Shown here: one piece after another, positions 1 to 8,435 of the stretch
Position numbering within the stretch: position 1 is the stretch's first letter
Layout: each line of letters opens with the position of its first letter
Assembly (NCBI GenBank): GCA_947448025.1
Contig: CANFLV010000011.1
Location: 1 to 64,000, forward strand
Source of the DNA: Oxalobacteraceae bacterium
Lineage (GTDB): Bacteria; Pseudomonadota; Gammaproteobacteria; Burkholderiales; Burkholderiaceae_D
Reading direction: 5' to 3'
Length of the DNA stretch: 64,000 nt
Notes under the pieces: model-generated
What the model saw: the letters and a program-made list of their open reading frames with translations, nothing else
Database searches by the model: none
What the model was told of the DNA's origin: nothing
Made by a program: the position numbers and the translations under genes

Positions 1-147
1 CGCCCCATCGGGTGCGGTCAGCGCATGGGCGAGCAGGTCGGTATCAATGATGCTGGCACCGCGCGCGGCAAACAGGTCGGCGACCGTACTCTTGCCGCAG
101 CCTATGCCGCCGGTCAGGCCGACTGAAAATCGTGCTGCGCTATGCAT
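1..147 (-). CDS. coaE: Dephospho-CoA kinase, N-terminal part (runs off window)
   Basis: Only the first 49 codons are present and the rest lies beyond the left edge. The visible start is [14 protein letters not shown] followed by [12 protein letters not shown], which is the P-loop (GxxGxGKS) that opens CoaE, then an IIDTDLLAH segment typical of the family. CoaE phosphorylates the ribose 3'-hydroxyl of dephospho-CoA using ATP, the last step of coenzyme A synthesis, in the cytoplasm. It follows pilD by 13 bp on the same strand, in the pilB-pilC-pilD-coaE order known from many beta- and gammaproteobacteria, so it is probably co-transcribed with them. Family assignment rests on the P-loop plus context. 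Confidence 0.85.
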   Translation of the reverse strand, partial: MHSAARFSVGLTGGIGCGKSTVADLFAARGASIIDTDLLAHALTAPDGA

Positions 148-160
148 TGCTATTCATGGC

Positions 161-1030
161 TCACACCATTCGTTCGAAATAAAACCGGACGATATCACGG
201 CCATACAGCAGTGTCAGCCAGCCGGCTGCAGCGAGGTATGGGCCGAAGGGAATCGGAATATGCCGCCCACGCCGCGCAATCACGATCAGCGCGATACCAA
301 CGACAGCACCGACCAGCGAAGACATGAAGATAATCACCGGCAACATTTTCCATCCAAGCCAGGCGCCCAGCGCTGCGAGCAGCTTGAAGTCGCCATAGCC
401 CATGCCTTCCTTGCCTGTCGCCAGCTTGAACAGCCAGTAAATGCTCCACAGGCTCAAGTAGCCGGCAGCCGCGCCGATGACGGCTTCAGACAATGGCACA
501 AAGCTGCCTTGCAGATTCAGCAGCAGTCCCAGCCATAGCAAGGGCAGCGTCAGGTCGTCAGGCAGCAGGGTCGTATCGGCATCGATGAAACAGAGCGCGA
601 TCAAAAAGTAGGTCAGCGCCAGCGTGGCCAGACCGGCGACGCCGCTGCCGAAACGCCAGATGAGAATGCCGGAGAGGATGCCGGATAACAGCTCAATGGC
701 CGGATAGCGCGCCGAAATTGGCGTCTTGCAGGCGCTGCATTTGCCACGCAGCGCGATATAGCTGAGGACGGGTATGTTTTCCAGCGCAGTGATCTTGTGG
801 CCGCAGGCGGGGCAGGCTGAACGCGGTACCGACAGGTTATAGCGATCGGCATACGGCAGTGGCTGGCCGGATTCGTCGGCGACGTAATTGGCCGACTCGC
901 GCATCATCATGATCGGGATGCGGTGGATTACTACATTCAGAAAGCTGCCCACCAGCAGGCCGAAGATGACGGCGACCATGGTCGGCAGGAGGCTGCCTGC
1001 CGCAGCAAAAAAAATCACATCCAGAATCAA
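161..1030 (-). CDS. pilD: Type IV prepilin leader peptidase / N-methyltransferase PilD
   Basis: This is an integral inner-membrane aspartic protease (family A24) that cleaves the leader of prepilins and methylates the new N-terminal residue. The 289-residue length is usual. The cytoplasmic zinc-binding loop of the bifunctional type is present as two CxxC pairs (Cys73/Cys76 and Cys98/Cys101). The catalytic aspartates are expected in FIDADTTLLPD (about residues 148-158) and in the GYGD motif (Asp214). Several hydrophobic segments follow, as expected for an eight-helix protein. The start codon overlaps the pilC stop by 4 bp, implying translational coupling. Type II secretion shares this enzyme, but no gsp genes are in view. 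Confidence 0.95.
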   Translation of the reverse strand: MILDVIFFAAAGSLLPTMVAVIFGLLVGSFLNVVIHRIPIMMMRESANYVADESGQPLPYADRYNLSVPRSACPACGHKITALENIPVLSYIALRGKCSACKTPISARYPAIELLSGILSGILIWRFGSGVAGLATLALTYFLIALCFIDADTTLLPDDLTLPLLWLGLLLNLQGSFVPLSEAVIGAAAGYLSLWSIYWLFKLATGKEGMGYGDFKLLAALGAWLGWKMLPVIIFMSSLVGAVVGIALIVIARRGRHIPIPFGPYLAAAGWLTLLYGRDIVRFYFERMV

Positions 1031-2256
1031 ACGACGGCTCCCAGCTTGAATATCGGTAAATACATCGCGATCACCAGACCGCCGATCAATACGCCCAGCA
1101 CCGCCATGATCAAAGGTTCCATGAGGCTGGCCAGTGAATCGACGGCGTCATCGACTTCGGCCTCGTAAAAATCGGCGACCTTGCCCAGCATCATATCAAG
1201 TGAGCCGGACTCTTCGCCAATGGAGACCATTTGCGTGACCATGTTGGGGAAGATATCGACGTTTTGCATTGCTACCGTCAGGCTTACGCCGGTGCTGACT
1301 TCGTTCTGGATTTTTTTGGTGGCGTCGCCATAGACCGTGTTGCCAGTCGCGCCGCCGACCGAGTCGAGCGCTTCCACCAAGGGCACGCCCGCAGCAAACA
1401 TGGTCGCCAGCGTGCGTGTCCAGCGCGCGATGGTGGCCTTGCGCACGACTTCACCAAAGATCGGCGCTTTCAGGATGAGCCGGTCCATGAAACGCTGCAT
1501 CTGCACCGAGCGCTTCCAGGCATAGAAAAAGAAATAGATACTGCCGAAAATAATCGGGAAGATGACGTACCAGTTCGCTACGAACGCATCTGAGATGGCC
1601 ATCACGAACAGGGTTGGCGCCGGCAGGTCGGCGCCAAAACTCTTGAACACTTCCTTGAACGCCGGCACGACCCAGATCATGATCACGGAGGTAACGATGA
1701 AGGCGACCGCCATGACGGCTGTCGGATAGAACAGCGCCGACTTGATCTTGCCTTTGATTGCCTGGGTCTTTTCCTTGTAGACGGCCAGCCGCGTGAGCAA
1801 TTCCTCGAGGATGCCGGCCTGTTCGCCGGCGCCGACGAGGTTGCAGAACAGTGCGTCAAAATGCAGCGGAAATTTGCGGAAGGCCTGGTTCAGGCTGGAG
1901 CCGGTTTCAACATCGCTGCGGATGTCGCCGATCAGTTTGGACACCGAGGGATTCGAATGGCCTTTGGCGACGATATCGAAGGATTGCAGCAGCGGCACGC
2001 CCGCTTTCATCATCGTCGCCAGCTGGCGCGTGAACAGGGTGATGTCCTTGTCGGTGATTTTTTTGCCGCCCGAAAAAGACTTCTTTTTTACCCTGGAGAC
2101 GAGGATGCCCTGACGTCGCAAGGTCACATTGACGATGGCTTCACCATTAGCGCGCAATTCGCCGCGCACGGTTTTGCCGGACTTATCCTTGCCCTCCCAT
2201 GCATAGAGGATTTCAGTACTCTTGGTGTGGGGTGCTGTGCGGGTGATCGTGGCCAT
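1027..2256 (-). CDS. pilC: Type IV pilus inner-membrane platform protein PilC
   Basis: PilC is the polytopic platform on which the PilB and PilT motors act. The protein carries two tandem T2SSF (GspF) domains, roughly residues 60-190 and 265-390, each with a GxPLxxxLD/F-type motif (for example TMMKAGVPLLQSFD and TMFAAGVPLVEALD) and hydrophobic helices such as AVMAVAFIVTSVIMIWVVPAF. The start chosen here (409 aa) has a good AGGAG seven bases upstream. A start 30 bp earlier would overlap the pilB stop by 4 bp and add ten residues, so it cannot be excluded. It sits between pilB and pilD in one operon. Confidence 0.93.
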   Translation of the reverse strand: MATITRTAPHTKSTEILYAWEGKDKSGKTVRGELRANGEAIVNVTLRRQGILVSRVKKKSFSGGKKITDKDITLFTRQLATMMKAGVPLLQSFDIVAKGHSNPSVSKLIGDIRSDVETGSSLNQAFRKFPLHFDALFCNLVGAGEQAGILEELLTRLAVYKEKTQAIKGKIKSALFYPTAVMAVAFIVTSVIMIWVVPAFKEVFKSFGADLPAPTLFVMAISDAFVANWYVIFPIIFGSIYFFFYAWKRSVQMQRFMDRLILKAPIFGEVVRKATIARWTRTLATMFAAGVPLVEALDSVGGATGNTVYGDATKKIQNEVSTGVSLTVAMQNVDIFPNMVTQMVSIGEESGSLDMMLGKVADFYEAEVDDAVDSLASLMEPLIMAVLGVLIGGLVIAMYLPIFKLGAVV

Positions 2257-2282
2257 GCCGGGTCTCCTGGTTGGAAGCTGCG

Positions 2283-4007
2283 TCATGCGTTGGTACAGCC
2301 GAGGATTTCCTCGAGGCTGGTCATGCCCAGCCGGACTTTGACGAGGCCGGCTTCGCGCAGGGTCTTGACGCCATCTAGGCGCGCTTGCTGTTCGATTTCG
2401 GGTGCCGTGCCACTGGCGAGGATGATTTTTTCAATGGCTGGTGAAATTGGCATGATCTGGTAGATGCCGACGCGGCCCTTGTAGCCGCTGCCACTGCAGC
2501 GTACGCAGCCTTTGGGCTGGTAGGGCTCCCAGCTGCCGTCGAGTTCCTCCGGCATGAAGCCGGCGTCGATGAGGACCTGGTCCGGAATCTCGGCCGGCTG
2601 CTTGCAGCTGCACAGCTTCCGTGCGAGTCGTTGTGCGGTAATCATGATGATGGCAGAGGCGATATTAAAAGGCGCCACACCCATGTTCATCAGACGCGTA
2701 ATCGTCGCCGGGGCATCGTTCGTATGCAAGGTCGAGAATACCAGATGGCCGGTTTGTGCCGCCTTGATGGCGATGTCGGCAGTTTCAAGGTCACGGATTT
2801 CGCCGACCATGATCACGTCCGGATCCTGGCGCAGGAAGGAGCGCAGGGCGACCGGAAAGGTCAGTCCGGCGCGGTCATTCACGTTGACCTGGTTCACGCC
2901 GGGCAAATTGATTTCAGCCGGATCTTCGGCGGTGGCGATATTGATGCCGGGCTTGTTGAGCAGATTGAGGAAAGTGTAGAGCGATACGGTCTTGCCGGAA
3001 CCGGTCGGACCGGTCACCAGGACCATGCCATACGGACGCGCAATGGCGTCCATCAGCAGCGCTTTTTGCTCGGGGTCATAACCGAGTGCTTCGATCCCCA
3101 TTTGCGCCTGCGAGCCGTCGAGGATACGCATGACGATCTTTTCGCCGAACAGCGTTGGCAGGGTGCTCACGCGAAAATCAATCGAGCGGGTTTTTGTCAG
3201 CGCCAGCTTCATGCGGCCATCTTGCGGTACGCGCTTTTCAGAGATGTCGAGCTTCGAAATGACCTTGATGCGCGAGGCGAGTTTTTCCTTGATCGCCAGC
3301 GGCGGCTGGGCGACTTCACGCAGCACACCATCGACACGAAAACGGATGCGATAGAATTTTTCGAAGGGTTCAAAATGCAGGTCTGATGCACCCAGATTGA
3401 TGGCGTCGATGAGGATCTTTTGCAGGAAGCGCACCACCGGCGCATCGTCGATTTCGGCATTCGCGCTGTCGGCCAGGTCATCACTCTCGGCCTCGGAAAA
3501 ATTACCGTCAATGTCGTCGCCGATCAGGTCCGTGATCGTTTGCGAGACGCTTTGCCCCATCTTGTCGAGTAACTGCATGAGCTGCGTATGTTCGACGATC
3601 ACGGGTTCGACCAACATCTCGGTCTTGAATTTGATTTGCTCCAGCGCCTGCGTATTCGTCGGGTCGGAAATCGCGACCGATATCTTGTTGCCGCGCTTGG
3701 CCAGCGGGATGACGCGCTGCGACTGCATCAGTTTGATGTCGAGGATTTTTTCCGGCAGCATCTGCAAATTGAAGGCGGAAAAATCCAGGAAGGGGTAGCC
3801 GAAGGTTTCAGCGCAAAAATTGGCGACCGCATAGGCATCCATGCTGCCGCTTTGCACAAGCACATCGATGAATGTTGCTTTGCTTGCCAGTGCCTGTTTG
3901 CCAAGTGCGTCAACCTGCGTGTCTGACAGTCGTCCGGCTTGCAGCAGTGCGCGCGCGAGGCCGGACATGGGCGTGCCGGAAACCGGAGTAGGGAGGACGA
4001 CTGCCAT
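2283..4007 (-). CDS. pilB: Type IV pilus assembly ATPase PilB
   Basis: PilB is the hexameric cytoplasmic ATPase that powers pilus extension. An N-terminal MshEN-type region covers about residues 15-150 and the GspE/PilB motor domain about 185-560. Walker A is GPTGSGKT at about residues 333-340, followed by the Asp box (ATAEDPAEI), Walker B (DPDVIMVGEIRD) and His box (TGHLVFSTLHTNDA). The zinc-binding tetracysteine (CSCK...CVRCSGSG) near residue 500 distinguishes it from the retraction ATPase PilT. At 574 aa the length is normal. It is the first gene of the pilB-pilC-pilD unit, with about 170 bp of non-coding DNA upstream. Confidence 0.95.
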   Translation of the reverse strand: MAVVLPTPVSGTPMSGLARALLQAGRLSDTQVDALGKQALASKATFIDVLVQSGSMDAYAVANFCAETFGYPFLDFSAFNLQMLPEKILDIKLMQSQRVIPLAKRGNKISVAISDPTNTQALEQIKFKTEMLVEPVIVEHTQLMQLLDKMGQSVSQTITDLIGDDIDGNFSEAESDDLADSANAEIDDAPVVRFLQKILIDAINLGASDLHFEPFEKFYRIRFRVDGVLREVAQPPLAIKEKLASRIKVISKLDISEKRVPQDGRMKLALTKTRSIDFRVSTLPTLFGEKIVMRILDGSQAQMGIEALGYDPEQKALLMDAIARPYGMVLVTGPTGSGKTVSLYTFLNLLNKPGINIATAEDPAEINLPGVNQVNVNDRAGLTFPVALRSFLRQDPDVIMVGEIRDLETADIAIKAAQTGHLVFSTLHTNDAPATITRLMNMGVAPFNIASAIIMITAQRLARKLCSCKQPAEIPDQVLIDAGFMPEELDGSWEPYQPKGCVRCSGSGYKGRVGIYQIMPISPAIEKIILASGTAPEIEQQARLDGVKTLREAGLVKVRLGMTSLEEILGCTNA

Positions 4008-4101
4008 GCTTTTTTACGCCAGTGAGGGTCGAGAGATTCCGTTAGATCATGCCTCTCAGCATATCGTTTGTAAAGCTATTCTGGCCCGGCGTGGGAATCA
4101 C

Positions 4102-4125
4102 ACACAATGCTGCGCAGCACTGTGT
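4102..4125. promoter_or_regulatory. 24-bp imperfect palindrome upstream of pilB
   Basis: Positions 4102-4106 (ACACA) and 4121-4125 (TGTGT) flank the perfect 10-bp palindrome GCTGCGCAGC. Eleven of twelve base pairs match and the only break is position 4107 with 4120. It lies about 95 bp upstream of the pilB start, in a 170-bp gap. No T-run follows on either strand, so an operator is more likely than a terminator. The binding protein is unknown. Confidence 0.35.
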
Positions 4126-4177
4126 TTTAAGGGACATTGAATGCCAAGTAAATGCCTGATTTGCCAGGGAACGCGCT

Positions 4178-5476
4178 TCAGGTTTGCGCAGTGATGCTTG
4201 TTGCATTTATGCGCCGGATCAACTTGACGACCTTGATCGACTGGTTTTGTACCTGCACGATTTCAATCACACAGTCATTGATTTTGAGGGAGACATTCGC
4301 CTCTGGAATGTCGCGTAAATAATCAAGCAACATGCCATTCAGGGTCTTCGGTCCATCCAGCGGAAAATTCAGCTGCAGGCGCTTGTTGATATCACGCAGC
4401 GTCGTACCACCTTCGAGCAGGCATTCACCGCGGGCGTCCCAACCGAACTGGTCGGCACGCGCCGCACCCGGCATCGAGGTCGTGAACTCGCCGATCATTT
4501 CCTCGATGATGTCCTCGAGCGTGACCAGGCCTTGCACCTCGCCATATTCATCAACGATGACGGCCAGACGCTCGTGGTTTTCCTGGAAATACTGCAGCTG
4601 CGTGAAGAGATCGGTTTCCTCGGGAATGAAATAGGGCTCAGTAAGCAATGCACGGAAATGTTCGACCGTCAGTTCTTCTTCCTGATTCAGCAGTGCGATC
4701 GCCTTGCGCACATGCAGGATGCCGACTATCTGGTTGATTTCGCCATCGTGGACCAGCAATTTATTGTGATAACAGGTCGTCAGCTGATGCTTGATTTCCT
4801 CGACCGGCATCGACAGGTTCAGCGCTTCGATTTGCGCGCGCGGCGTCATGACATCTTCGACTGAAATTTTTTCGAGGTCGAACAGATTCAACAAAATACT
4901 CTTGTGCTTTTTCGGAATGAAATCACCGCCTTCGAGCACCATCGAGCGCAATTCTTCGGGCGAGACGCGATGGTCGCGATTGCCGGCATTCTTGATGCGC
5001 AGTGCTTTGAGCAGCAGCGCTACGAACAGGTTCACGAACCACAGCAGCGGCTTTGAAAATGCCATCAGCGGTTTGAGCATGTAACTCAGCGGCAGGGCGA
5101 TGCGCTCGGGATAAGTCGCACCGATCACCTTGGGCACAATTTCGGCAAACACGATCAGCAGGAAGGCGACTGCCGCAGTGGCAATGGTCAGCACTTCTTC
5201 GCTATTACCAAATGCCGAAATCGCGATTGCCGTCACCAGCGCGGTGGTCAGGGCGTTGATGAGCGTATTGACGATCAGGATCAGTGACAGGACTTTGTCG
5301 GTGCGCTCGAGTAGCCACAGTGTGATGACTGCGGCCTTGTTGCCGCGCTTTGCCATGTGGCGCATCCGGTGCCGGTTGGCAGCCATCAGGGCGGTCTCGC
5401 TCATCGAGAACAGGGCGGAGAGGAGTATCAGTACAGCGAGAAAAAGGGCTTGCGCCCATATGGGAACGGTATCCAC
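4178..5476 (-). CDS. CNNM-CBS-CorC/HlyC domain membrane protein
   Basis: This belongs to the hemolysin C/CorC (UPF0053, YtfL/YfjD) family. Residues 1-190 form a CNNM (DUF21) membrane domain with helices such as ALFLAVLILLSALFSMSETALM and VAFLLIVFAEIVPKVIGATYPE. A CBS pair follows at about 205-335 (including VDEYGEVQGLVTLEDIIEEM) and a C-terminal CorC_HlyC domain at about 345-425. Relatives are linked to Mg2+/Co2+ efflux or ion homeostasis, but the transported substrate of this group is not settled. The only in-frame start is GTG, because the nearby ATG is out of frame. It appears to be a single-gene unit. Confidence 0.85.
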   Translation of the reverse strand: MDTVPIWAQALFLAVLILLSALFSMSETALMAANRHRMRHMAKRGNKAAVITLWLLERTDKVLSLILIVNTLINALTTALVTAIAISAFGNSEEVLTIATAAVAFLLIVFAEIVPKVIGATYPERIALPLSYMLKPLMAFSKPLLWFVNLFVALLLKALRIKNAGNRDHRVSPEELRSMVLEGGDFIPKKHKSILLNLFDLEKISVEDVMTPRAQIEALNLSMPVEEIKHQLTTCYHNKLLVHDGEINQIVGILHVRKAIALLNQEEELTVEHFRALLTEPYFIPEETDLFTQLQYFQENHERLAVIVDEYGEVQGLVTLEDIIEEMIGEFTTSMPGAARADQFGWDARGECLLEGGTTLRDINKRLQLNFPLDGPKTLNGMLLDYLRDIPEANVSLKINDCVIEIVQVQNQSIKVVKLIRRINATSITAQT

Positions 5477-5568
5477 AGGATCAATCTTGGTGAGTTGGCA
5501 TGCTTGTGGCTGTAATTCTAACGGGTAATGGCCAGATTAACCCTGATTATGACCTGCTCATTGCTACA

Positions 5569-6387
5569 TCATGATGCGACCTGATTTTTCTGCTGTCGTT
5601 CGGCGCGCGCGAGATTCGCACTGATGGCGACTACGGCTATGCTGACCACGGCGATCGTCAATGCCGCGACAGCATTGACGCGCGGGTCCAGGCCTAGCCG
5701 CGCGCGCGAAAAGATCACGATCGGCATGGTCGAGTAGCCGGGGCCGGTCAGGAACGCAGACAGCACGACATCATCGAGCGACAACGTAAAGGTCAGCAGC
5801 CACGCGGCGGCGAGCGCCTGCGTGATATTGGGCAGTGTCACAAGAAAAAATACCTGATGCGGCCGGCAGCCCATGTCCATGGCCGCCTCTTCGAGTGAAC
5901 GGTCGAATTCGCGCAGGCGCGATTGCACGACCACGGTTGCGTAGGCCATGCCCAGCAGCGTATGGCCGAGCCAGATTGTCAACATGCCGCGCTGCGGAAA
6001 GCCGAACAGCTTTTCCAGCGAGACGAAGGTCAGCAGCAGTGACAGGCCGATAATCACCTCCGGCATCACCAGCGGCGCATTGACCATGCCGGAAAACAGT
6101 GTGCGGCCATGGAAGCGTCGGTAGCGATCCAGCACATAAGCGGCAAAGGTCCCAAGCAGTACCGAGGAGCAGGCTGTCAATGTGGCGATCTTCAGCGACA
6201 GCAGGAAGCCACTGAGGATTTCAGTGTCGTTGGCCAGCTCGCGATACCACTGCAGAGAAAAGCCGCTCCAGACCATCGCCTGCTTCGAGCTGTTAAATGA
6301 AAACACCACCAGCACGATGATCGGAATGTACAGGAACAGGTAGCCCAGAGTCAGCCAGCTGCGGCCAAACCAGCGAAAGCGGTTCAT
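5569..6387 (-). CDS. potI: Putrescine/polyamine ABC transporter permease PotI
   Basis: This is the second membrane subunit of the putrescine importer, with about six transmembrane segments beginning with LTLGYLFLYIPIIVLVVFSF. The BPD_transp_1 coupling motif that docks on the ATPase is visible as EEAAMDMGCRPHQVFFLVTLP, the EAA loop, at about residues 165-186. At 272 aa the length fits PotI/PotC. The start overlaps the potH stop by 4 bp and it is the last gene of a potF-potG-potH-potI operon. PotI and PotC are hard to separate by sequence alone. The SBP-ATPase-permease-permease order favours the PotFGHI (putrescine) assignment over PotABCD. Confidence 0.9.
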   Translation of the reverse strand: MNRFRWFGRSWLTLGYLFLYIPIIVLVVFSFNSSKQAMVWSGFSLQWYRELANDTEILSGFLLSLKIATLTACSSVLLGTFAAYVLDRYRRFHGRTLFSGMVNAPLVMPEVIIGLSLLLTFVSLEKLFGFPQRGMLTIWLGHTLLGMAYATVVVQSRLREFDRSLEEAAMDMGCRPHQVFFLVTLPNITQALAAAWLLTFTLSLDDVVLSAFLTGPGYSTMPIVIFSRARLGLDPRVNAVAALTIAVVSIAVVAISANLARAERQQKNQVAS

Positions 6388-7292
6388 GCGCGAGCCCCTT
6401 CCTGCTGTGACTGATAGCGGTTAAACCAGACCACTGGCAAGAGGATCAGCAGGATTACGACGACCGTGACGGCCGACGCCATCGGCCAGTCGTTATTGGT
6501 AAAGAATTCATCCCACAGCACGCGGCCGATCATCAATGTCTCGGGCCCGCCGAGTAACTCCGGCACGACGTATTCGCCTATGGTCGGTATGAATACCAGC
6601 ATGGCGCCGGCAACGATGCCTGAGCGCGACAGCGGCACCGTGATGCGCCAGAAGGTTTGCCACGGGGTCGCGCCGAGGTCCGCTGCCGCTTCCAGAAAAC
6701 GCAGGTCGAGCTTCACGAGATTGGCATACAGCGGCAGGATCATGAACGGCAGATAGGCGTAGACCATGCCGATGATGAGTGACACCGGCGTATTCATGAT
6801 CTGCAGGGGTGTCGCGATGATGCCGAGGTCGAGCAGCAGGCGGTTCAGCAAGCCGTCATTGGCGAGGATGCCTTTCCACGCATAGATACGCAGCAGGAAG
6901 GACGTCCAGAACGGCAGCATCACCATCATCAGCAAGACCGGCCGAACAGCTGCGCGCGCACGCGCCATGAAGTAGGCGAAGGGATAGCCGATCAGCAGGC
7001 ATAGTAGCGTCGTGATCGCGGCAAATTTCAGTGAGCTCAGATAGGTCAGCAGGTAAAGTTCGTCGTGCGCGATGAAGGTGTAATTACTAAGCTTGAGTTT
7101 TACCACTAGCACGTCGTCTACATAGGTGACGAGAGTGCCAAAGGGATTCGTGATTTCCATCTCGCTGAAACTGATCTTGAGCACGATCAGGAAGGGTACG
7201 AGGAAGGTCAGCAGCAGCCACACATAGGGCACACCGATGACGAAGCGGCGTCCAACATGCAGTGAGGAGAGTAAGCGCTTCATCGCCATCAT
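6384..7292 (-). CDS. potH: Putrescine/polyamine ABC transporter permease PotH
   Basis: This is the first membrane subunit of the importer, with six predicted helices, for example VPYVWLLLTFLVPFLIVLKI near the N-terminus and AVTVVVILLILLPVVWF at the C-terminus. The EAA loop reads EAAADLGATPWQTFWRITVP, about residues 200-219. The long first periplasmic loop between helices 1 and 2 is typical of PotH and PotB. It is 302 aa. Four-base overlaps with potG upstream and potI downstream show tight translational coupling. The substrate is inferred from the partner binding protein PotF. Confidence 0.9.
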   Translation of the reverse strand: MMAMKRLLSSLHVGRRFVIGVPYVWLLLTFLVPFLIVLKISFSEMEITNPFGTLVTYVDDVLVVKLKLSNYTFIAHDELYLLTYLSSLKFAAITTLLCLLIGYPFAYFMARARAAVRPVLLMMVMLPFWTSFLLRIYAWKGILANDGLLNRLLLDLGIIATPLQIMNTPVSLIIGMVYAYLPFMILPLYANLVKLDLRFLEAAADLGATPWQTFWRITVPLSRSGIVAGAMLVFIPTIGEYVVPELLGGPETLMIGRVLWDEFFTNNDWPMASAVTVVVILLILLPVVWFNRYQSQQEGARA

Positions 7293-8416
7293 TGCGTCAG
7301 CACGACCATTGCATCATCGGCCCAGCTGGCAAACACCCGGTCACCCCATTGTGGTCGGGTCTCGGCATGGCGCGCATGGTTCATCACGGTCGCCTTGAGC
7401 ACCATGCCGCTGGCCAGTTTCAAATGGTAGACAGTGGTACTGCCGAGGTAAGCCATTTCGATGACTTCACCGGCGACTTTGTTGGCTGGCTGTGCAGGCT
7501 CGGCGAAGCTGACATCGATTTTTTCGGGACGGATGCCGACCGATACCGGCATGCCGGGCGTGCCGCTGATGCCGTGGCCGACGAAATGGCGGCACTCAGG
7601 CGATTCGATTTCGACATGGTCGGCGGCATCGACGACGACGCTGCCGGAAAACAGGTTCACGCTGCCGATGAAGTCGGCCACGAAGCGGCAATTCGGGGTT
7701 TCGTAAATCTCGGCCGGTTTGCCCATCTGCAGGATGCGGCCCTCGCTCATGATCGCGATGCGCGAGGCGATCGTCATCGCTTCTTCCTGGTCATGCGTGA
7801 CCATCACGCAAGTCACGCCGACCTGCTCGATGATGTTGACGAGTTCGAGCTGGGTGCGTTCGCGCAGTTTCTTGTCGAGTGCGCCGAGCGGTTCATCTAG
7901 CAGCAATAACTGCGGCCGCTTCGCGAGACTGCGCGCCAGGGCGACGCGCTGCTGCTGGCCACCCGACAGCTGATGTGGCTTACGCCGTGCATAAGGCTGC
8001 AGCTGAACGAGCGCCAGCATCTGCTCGACGCGCTGCGTGATTTCCTGGCGCGGCAATCCGTCGCGACGCAGGCCAAAGGCGATGTTGTCCCAAACCGTCA
8101 GATGCGGAAACAGCGCATATGACTGGAACATCATGTTGATCGGCCGCTCGTAAGGCGGCACGCCCGTCAGCTCGGTGCCGGCCAGCGTGATGCTGCCCGA
8201 AGTCGGCGCTTCGAAGCCAGCCAGCATACGCAGCAGCGTCGATTTACCGCAGCCGGAACTGCCGAGCAGGGCGAAAATTTCGCCCTTGTTGACGCTGACC
8301 GAGACAGCATCGACAGCGCGCACGCCATCAAAATCCTTGACCAATTGATCGATCAGCAGGAAGGGCTGGCCTGCTTCAATATCGGCAGAGGCGCGGGCGG
8401 CGGGCGTTGGAGTCAT
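7289..8416 (-). CDS. potG: Putrescine/polyamine ABC transporter ATP-binding protein PotG
   Basis: This cytoplasmic ATPase energises putrescine uptake. All ABC landmarks are present: Walker A GSSGCGKST (about residues 52-60), the signature LSGGQQQRVALARSL, Walker B LLLLDEPLGALD and the switch histidine in VMVTHDQEEAM. A C-terminal TOBE domain (about 290-370) follows. The 375-aa length matches PotG. The stop overlaps the potH start by 4 bp, and potF lies 19 bp upstream. ATPases of this subfamily also serve spermidine, iron or sulfate systems, so specificity comes from the neighbouring genes. Confidence 0.92.
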   Translation of the reverse strand: MTPTPAARASADIEAGQPFLLIDQLVKDFDGVRAVDAVSVSVNKGEIFALLGSSGCGKSTLLRMLAGFEAPTSGSITLAGTELTGVPPYERPINMMFQSYALFPHLTVWDNIAFGLRRDGLPRQEITQRVEQMLALVQLQPYARRKPHQLSGGQQQRVALARSLAKRPQLLLLDEPLGALDKKLRERTQLELVNIIEQVGVTCVMVTHDQEEAMTIASRIAIMSEGRILQMGKPAEIYETPNCRFVADFIGSVNLFSGSVVVDAADHVEIESPECRHFVGHGISGTPGMPVSVGIRPEKIDVSFAEPAQPANKVAGEVIEMAYLGSTTVYHLKLASGMVLKATVMNHARHAETRPQWGDRVFASWADDAMVVLTQ

Positions 8417-8435
8417 GGGCGGTGTGCTCTGTAAA

